In this document: positions 61,087-64,000 of the stretch, piece after piece | How positions within the stretch are numbered: the stretch's first letter is position 1 | Layout: every line of letters begins with the position of its first letter | Assembly (NCBI GenBank): GCA_905197955.1 | Contig: CAJKAR010000010.1 | Span: 1 to 64,000, forward strand | Origin: an uncultured Lentisphaeria bacterium | GTDB taxonomy: Bacteria; Verrucomicrobiota; Lentisphaeria; Victivallales; UBA1829 | DNA: 64,000 nucleotides | Reading direction: 5' to 3' | Program-made: the position numbers and the translations under genes | Notes under the pieces: model-generated | Told to the model about the DNA's origin: nothing | Seen by the model: only the letters and a program-made list of their open reading frames with translations | The model's database searches: none

Positions 61087-62019
61087 TTAGCGCGCTTTTT
61101 TATATACTTTGCCGAAGACCTTCATAACCTGCTGAAGATCGCTCCAGGCATCTTTCTTTCCCGCTTCATAGCGGAGAAGATAGGCCGGATGAAAGGTCGG
61201 CATGACCATGATCCCCCGGTAGTCGAGCCAGTGCCCGCGCATGCGCATGATGCCGCTGCGGTTCAGCAGACCTTTCAGCGCCACGCTGCCGAGAAGAACG
61301 ATCACTTTCGGGCGGACCAGTTCAATCTGCCGCAGAAGATACGGCAGACAGGAAGCCATCTCGTCATCAGTCGGATTCCGGTTCCCCGGCGGACGGCATT
61401 TCACGATATTGGCAATATAGACCTCCTCGCGTTTGAACTGCATGGCGGCGATCATCTTTGAGAGGAGCTGTCCGGCTTTTCCGACAAACGGGACTCCCTG
61501 TGCATCCTCATCCGCTCCCGGTCCTTCGCCGATGAACATCAGTTCCGCGTGTTCGTTTCCATCGGCGAAAACCACATTGGTTCTGGTTTCGCAGAGACGG
61601 CATCCGCGGCAACGGGATGTCGCGATCCGCAGCTGGTTCCAGTCCATTGCCGCAATCGCTTCCGGAGAGGGAGGAAGATCCCTTCTCTGCGGGGATTCCG
61701 CGGGAGTCTCCGCCTCCGTGACCGGAGCATGAGGCTGCTCCATGACCCGGCGCTGAGAGTTGAACTGAGCGTTGAGCGGAGCGGAATGCTGCTCCGGATG
61801 CGGAACGGCGTGAGTGGAGCGGATCTCTCCGGACGGAGGGAGGGAGCTCCGGAGTCCCTGCGTGTCCTGCTGTTGCAGGGGTTTCCGGGAGTGTTCCGGC
61901 CGGGAGGAGGTGGAAACGTTTGCAAAGAACTCCTTCAGATGGTTGCTGCTGACAAACACGTTGCCGTATTGATCCTTCTCACTTTGCAGGCATTGAATGA
62001 TTTCATCGAAGATGTCCAT
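61087..62019 (-). CDS. Type-4 (iron-sulfur) uracil-DNA glycosylase
   Basis: A 310-residue DNA-repair enzyme that removes uracil. The catalytic domain (about 125-305) has motif A GEGPGADED (164-172), HPAYLLR (His277) and the cysteines expected for a [4Fe-4S] cluster (Cys140, Cys143, Cys208, Cys224; an extra Cys137). A 120-residue N-terminal extension rich in Gln, Ser, Pro and His precedes it, as in many family-4 enzymes of PVC and related bacteria. It is the first gene of a four-gene minus-strand operon. Confidence 0.9.
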   Translation of the reverse strand: MDIFDEIIQCLQSEKDQYGNVFVSSNHLKEFFANVSTSSRPEHSRKPLQQQDTQGLRSSLPPSGEIRSTHAVPHPEQHSAPLNAQFNSQRRVMEQPHAPVTEAETPAESPQRRDLPPSPEAIAAMDWNQLRIATSRCRGCRLCETRTNVVFADGNEHAELMFIGEGPGADEDAQGVPFVGKAGQLLSKMIAAMQFKREEVYIANIVKCRPPGNRNPTDDEMASCLPYLLRQIELVRPKVIVLLGSVALKGLLNRSGIMRMRGHWLDYRGIMVMPTFHPAYLLRYEAGKKDAWSDLQQVMKVFGKVYKKAR

Positions 62020-62048
62020 AAATTTCCGGAGCTCCTTTGTTCCCGCCT

Positions 62049-62077
62049 AATGTATTACGGGGGAGGGGGTCTTTCAA
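62049..62077 (-). promoter_or_regulatory. Promoter of the UDG operon
   Basis: The -35 box TTGAAA (62077-62072), 17-base GC-rich spacer and -10 box TACATT (62054-62049). I saw no equally good promoter for the divergent gene at 62199. Confidence 0.5.
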
Positions 62078-62198
62078 GGCGAAAAGCAAAAATAATTTGT
62101 CCGGAAGCAAAATTTTCAGAAAAAATCCTTTTTTCCGCTTTTATATCGGGCAAAACAGAGATACATTACCGTTTTGTGTAGTTGTGATTGATTGGGGT

Positions 62199-64000
62199 AT
62201 GCACAAGATGGGGCCGAGTTTTGAATCAGTTTTAATGCAGAGAGCCTCCAAGGAGGTTTTCAAAAAGGGGAAAGCGCTTCTGAAGTCCGGGGAACTGCTT
62301 TGCTGTCATGAAACCCTGCCGGGCGTTCTGCGGGCGGTGTTCCGCGATTCCAAGGGGAACGTCTCCCGCGTGGAGGTGAAGGGCTTTCCGGATGGCCCAT
62401 ATTCCGCTTCCTGTTCCTGCGAGACGAATCCGAATGCTTTCTGCTGTCACGCCATGGCCGCATGCCTGCATCATGCGAAGTACACGATCAAACCGCAGGA
62501 GGAGCAGGTCGCCGACGGTCCCGCGCAGTATGCCGGATTGAAATTTGCCGGACTTCCGGAACTTCTCCAGCAGGTTCTCAATCCGCCGGAAGCCACCGTT
62601 TCCATCAATGCCGAATCCGATTTTCCTCACATGCCGAGCAAGTGGGAGCGGACCCTTTTTACCGTGACTCTCCGCTGGAACAACCGGGATTATGCCGGAA
62701 ATCTGAATAATCTGCGTCAGCTTCATTTCGGGAAAAATCTGGCGGTTTCGCTTCAGCTGAATTCGTTTCCGCAGCAGGACCGGCAGATCATCCGCTACCT
62801 TGCCATCAACGCCCAGCAGGACGGGACAAAACTCTCCCTGGATGCCGAGGAGACTGCTGAGTTCTTTCACTGTCTGATTGATTTTCAGCGCTTCTTCCGG
62901 ATGAAGGAGAAGGTCGTGATTCACAAGGACCATGCCGAACCCGCGCTTCTGGTGGAGGACGCCGGAAGCGGATGCATTCTCCGTTCCGCGATCATTGTCA
63001 AGGGCGTTCCGCTGCCGCTGAAGGATGTGAAGGTGGTTGCCGGCCGGGCAGGATGCTGGGTGGGAATGCTTGGGGAATACTGGTGGATCTGTGCGCAGGC
63101 GGATGTGTCGTGGATCCGGAATTTCCTGCGGACCACGGTGCAGCCGTGCGACAGAAAGTCCGCGGCGATTCTGGTCAAGTCCGAATGGCTCCCCGTGAAG
63201 ATCATTGAAACAGGGAACGTGCGAGTGTCCCAGCGCAGATTCAAACCGTTTTTCGATGGAGGTCTGCGGGTTGACGGCGCACTCGAAATCGAGGTCCTGT
63301 TTGATTACGACGGCCACCTCTGCAAAGGCGATCAGGAACGCCTGGCTCAGCAGGACGGCGTTTACTGGCGGCGCGATTCCGCCGGCGAAGCGGCAGTGGT
63401 ACGCGAGCTCATGAACTTCGGATTCAAAATGACCCGGGGCGGGGAGAGCGGGGATCCGGAAACAAAACTGCTGCTCCGCGACCGGGAGGCGATCGGCGTG
63501 TTTGTCGATGAACTCATTCCCGGATGGATGGGGAGCCGGCGCAAATTTGCCATGTCGTCATCGCTGGCGATGCTCTGCGGCGATGCCTCTTCGCTGAAAA
63601 TCGACTGCTCCGTGGAAGAGTCAACCGATGTCTCGTTCGATCTCAAAGTCTCCCTGCGCGGAGCGGGTGTTCCGGTTCGCTGGCGGGATCTGGTCCGCGC
63701 GGCGGAACACAACGAACTCTTTCTTTCTTCCGGTTCGGCTCTTCTGATCAAGATTCCGCCGCAGCTGCGCCGCCTTGCCGCCGGAATGGCGGATGCGGTT
63801 TCACCAGTTCCCGGAAAGGAACTGAAAACTGGAGAGCTTTCAGAAGTGCTCCGCATGATTCGTCCGGCGGCCTATCACTGGGCGCGGCTTGCGGATGGAA
63901 TTCCGGGTGCCGTGCCCGTGGAATTCCTGCGTCTGAAGCTCGATTTCGATACTGCCGTTCAGGAAAAATCGGCACAGGATCTGATGATTCCGGCAGGACT
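62199..64000 (+). CDS. SWIM zinc-finger protein, probable SNF2-family helicase (5' part, runs off the window)
   Basis: About 600 codons stay open to the window's end. The protein begins MHKMGPSFESVLMQRASKEV and has a SWIM zinc finger CxCx7CxH (Cys72, Cys74, Cys82, His84), followed by a long region without a motor domain. Bacterial SNF2 helicases commonly have this N-terminal SWIM plus SNF2-associated region with the DEAD-type motor after some 600 residues, so the motor would lie beyond 64000. The start is 62199 or the ATG at 62208, which is better spaced from GGGG. It is divergent from UDG. A 361-codon frame on the other strand is its shadow. Confidence 0.72.
   Translation, partial: MHKMGPSFESVLMQRASKEVFKKGKALLKSGELLCCHETLPGVLRAVFRDSKGNVSRVEVKGFPDGPYSASCSCETNPNAFCCHAMAACLHHAKYTIKPQEEQVADGPAQYAGLKFAGLPELLQQVLNPPEATVSINAESDFPHMPSKWERTLFTVTLRWNNRDYAGNLNNLRQLHFGKNLAVSLQLNSFPQQDRQIIRYLAINAQQDGTKLSLDAEETAEFFHCLIDFQRFFRMKEKVVIHKDHAEPALLVEDAGSGCILRSAIIVKGVPLPLKDVKVVAGRAGCWVGMLGEYWWICAQADVSWIRNFLRTTVQPCDRKSAAILVKSEWLPVKIIETGNVRVSQRRFKPFFDGGLRVDGALEIEVLFDYDGHLCKGDQERLAQQDGVYWRRDSAGEAAVVRELMNFGFKMTRGGESGDPETKLLLRDREAIGVFVDELIPGWMGSRRKFAMSSSLAMLCGDASSLKIDCSVEESTDVSFDLKVSLRGAGVPVRWRDLVRAAEHNELFLSSGSALLIKIPPQLRRLAAGMADAVSPVPGKELKTGELSEVLRMIRPAAYHWARLADGIPGAVPVEFLRLKLDFDTAVQEKSAQDLMIPAG

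Noticed and set aside
62232..63317. A 361-codon minus-strand frame at the window end
   Set aside because: Antisense to the SWIM-finger protein, whose plus-strand frame is longer and has a recognisable zinc finger.

Overview
The window looks like a chromosomal piece of a diderm, polysaccharide-degrading bacterium. My best guess is the Lentisphaerota (Victivallis-like gut bacteria) within the PVC group. The evidence is several large secreted glycoside hydrolases without SusC/SusD or any recognisable importer, prepilin-like genes (three here) embedded in carbohydrate loci, GntR regulators fused to solute-binding-like domains, and many lipoproteins. The taxonomic call is inference. Genes are densely packed in operons with many 4-base ATGA overlaps. 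I saw no tRNA, rRNA, CRISPR array, insertion sequence or phage gene.

Layout. 1-3 kb: a type II P-type cation ATPase (minus strand) behind a candidate yybP-ykoY (Mn2+) riboswitch and two tandem intrinsic terminators. 3-6 kb: two coupled membrane-associated zinc-finger proteins of unknown role. 6.2-8.8 kb: an AraC regulator divergent from a cytoplasmic GH2 enzyme. 8.9-23.4 kb (locus A): a GntR-SBP regulator with a heparinase II/III-like protein, divergent from a secreted clan-A hydrolase, a pseudopilin, a 1429-residue multidomain secreted protein and an unknown exported protein. 23.4-30.9 kb: an exported alpha/beta hydrolase and an unusual ABC operon (ATPase, two ABC-2 type permeases, two anchored proteins, an orphan OppC-type permease). 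31.1-35.1 kb: a sugar isomerase-like TIM barrel, a D-Ala-D-Ala carboxypeptidase and leuA.

35.1-42.0 kb (locus B, minus strand): GntR-LacI regulator, pseudopilin, secreted GH5-like enzyme, cytoplasmic GH27 alpha-galactosidase, small zinc protein, acyl-ACP thioesterase. 42.2-47.3 kb (locus D): GntR-LacI regulator, DUF5107/TPR protein and a GH-like TIM-barrel protein. 47.5-57.1 kb (locus C, plus strand): GntR-SBP regulator, pseudopilin, GH42 beta-galactosidase, a small exported protein and a 1552-residue secreted GH2-TPR fusion. 57.1-62 kb: housekeeping genes (hpt, two lipoproteins including a LysM one, flavin reductase-like, a membrane protein, an unknown helical protein, type-4 uracil-DNA glycosylase). 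62.2-64 kb: the 5' part of a SWIM-zinc-finger protein, probably a SNF2-family helicase, which runs off the window.

The most notable themes are: (i) the regulator + pseudopilin + giant hydrolase module, present three times with pseudopilins that lack the usual glycine before the cleavage site; (ii) an identical 13-base promoter block (TTTGTGGTATAAT) in front of three of these carbohydrate units; (iii) the riboswitch-controlled ATPase; and (iv) two exported or membrane zinc-finger proteins encoded as a coupled pair.
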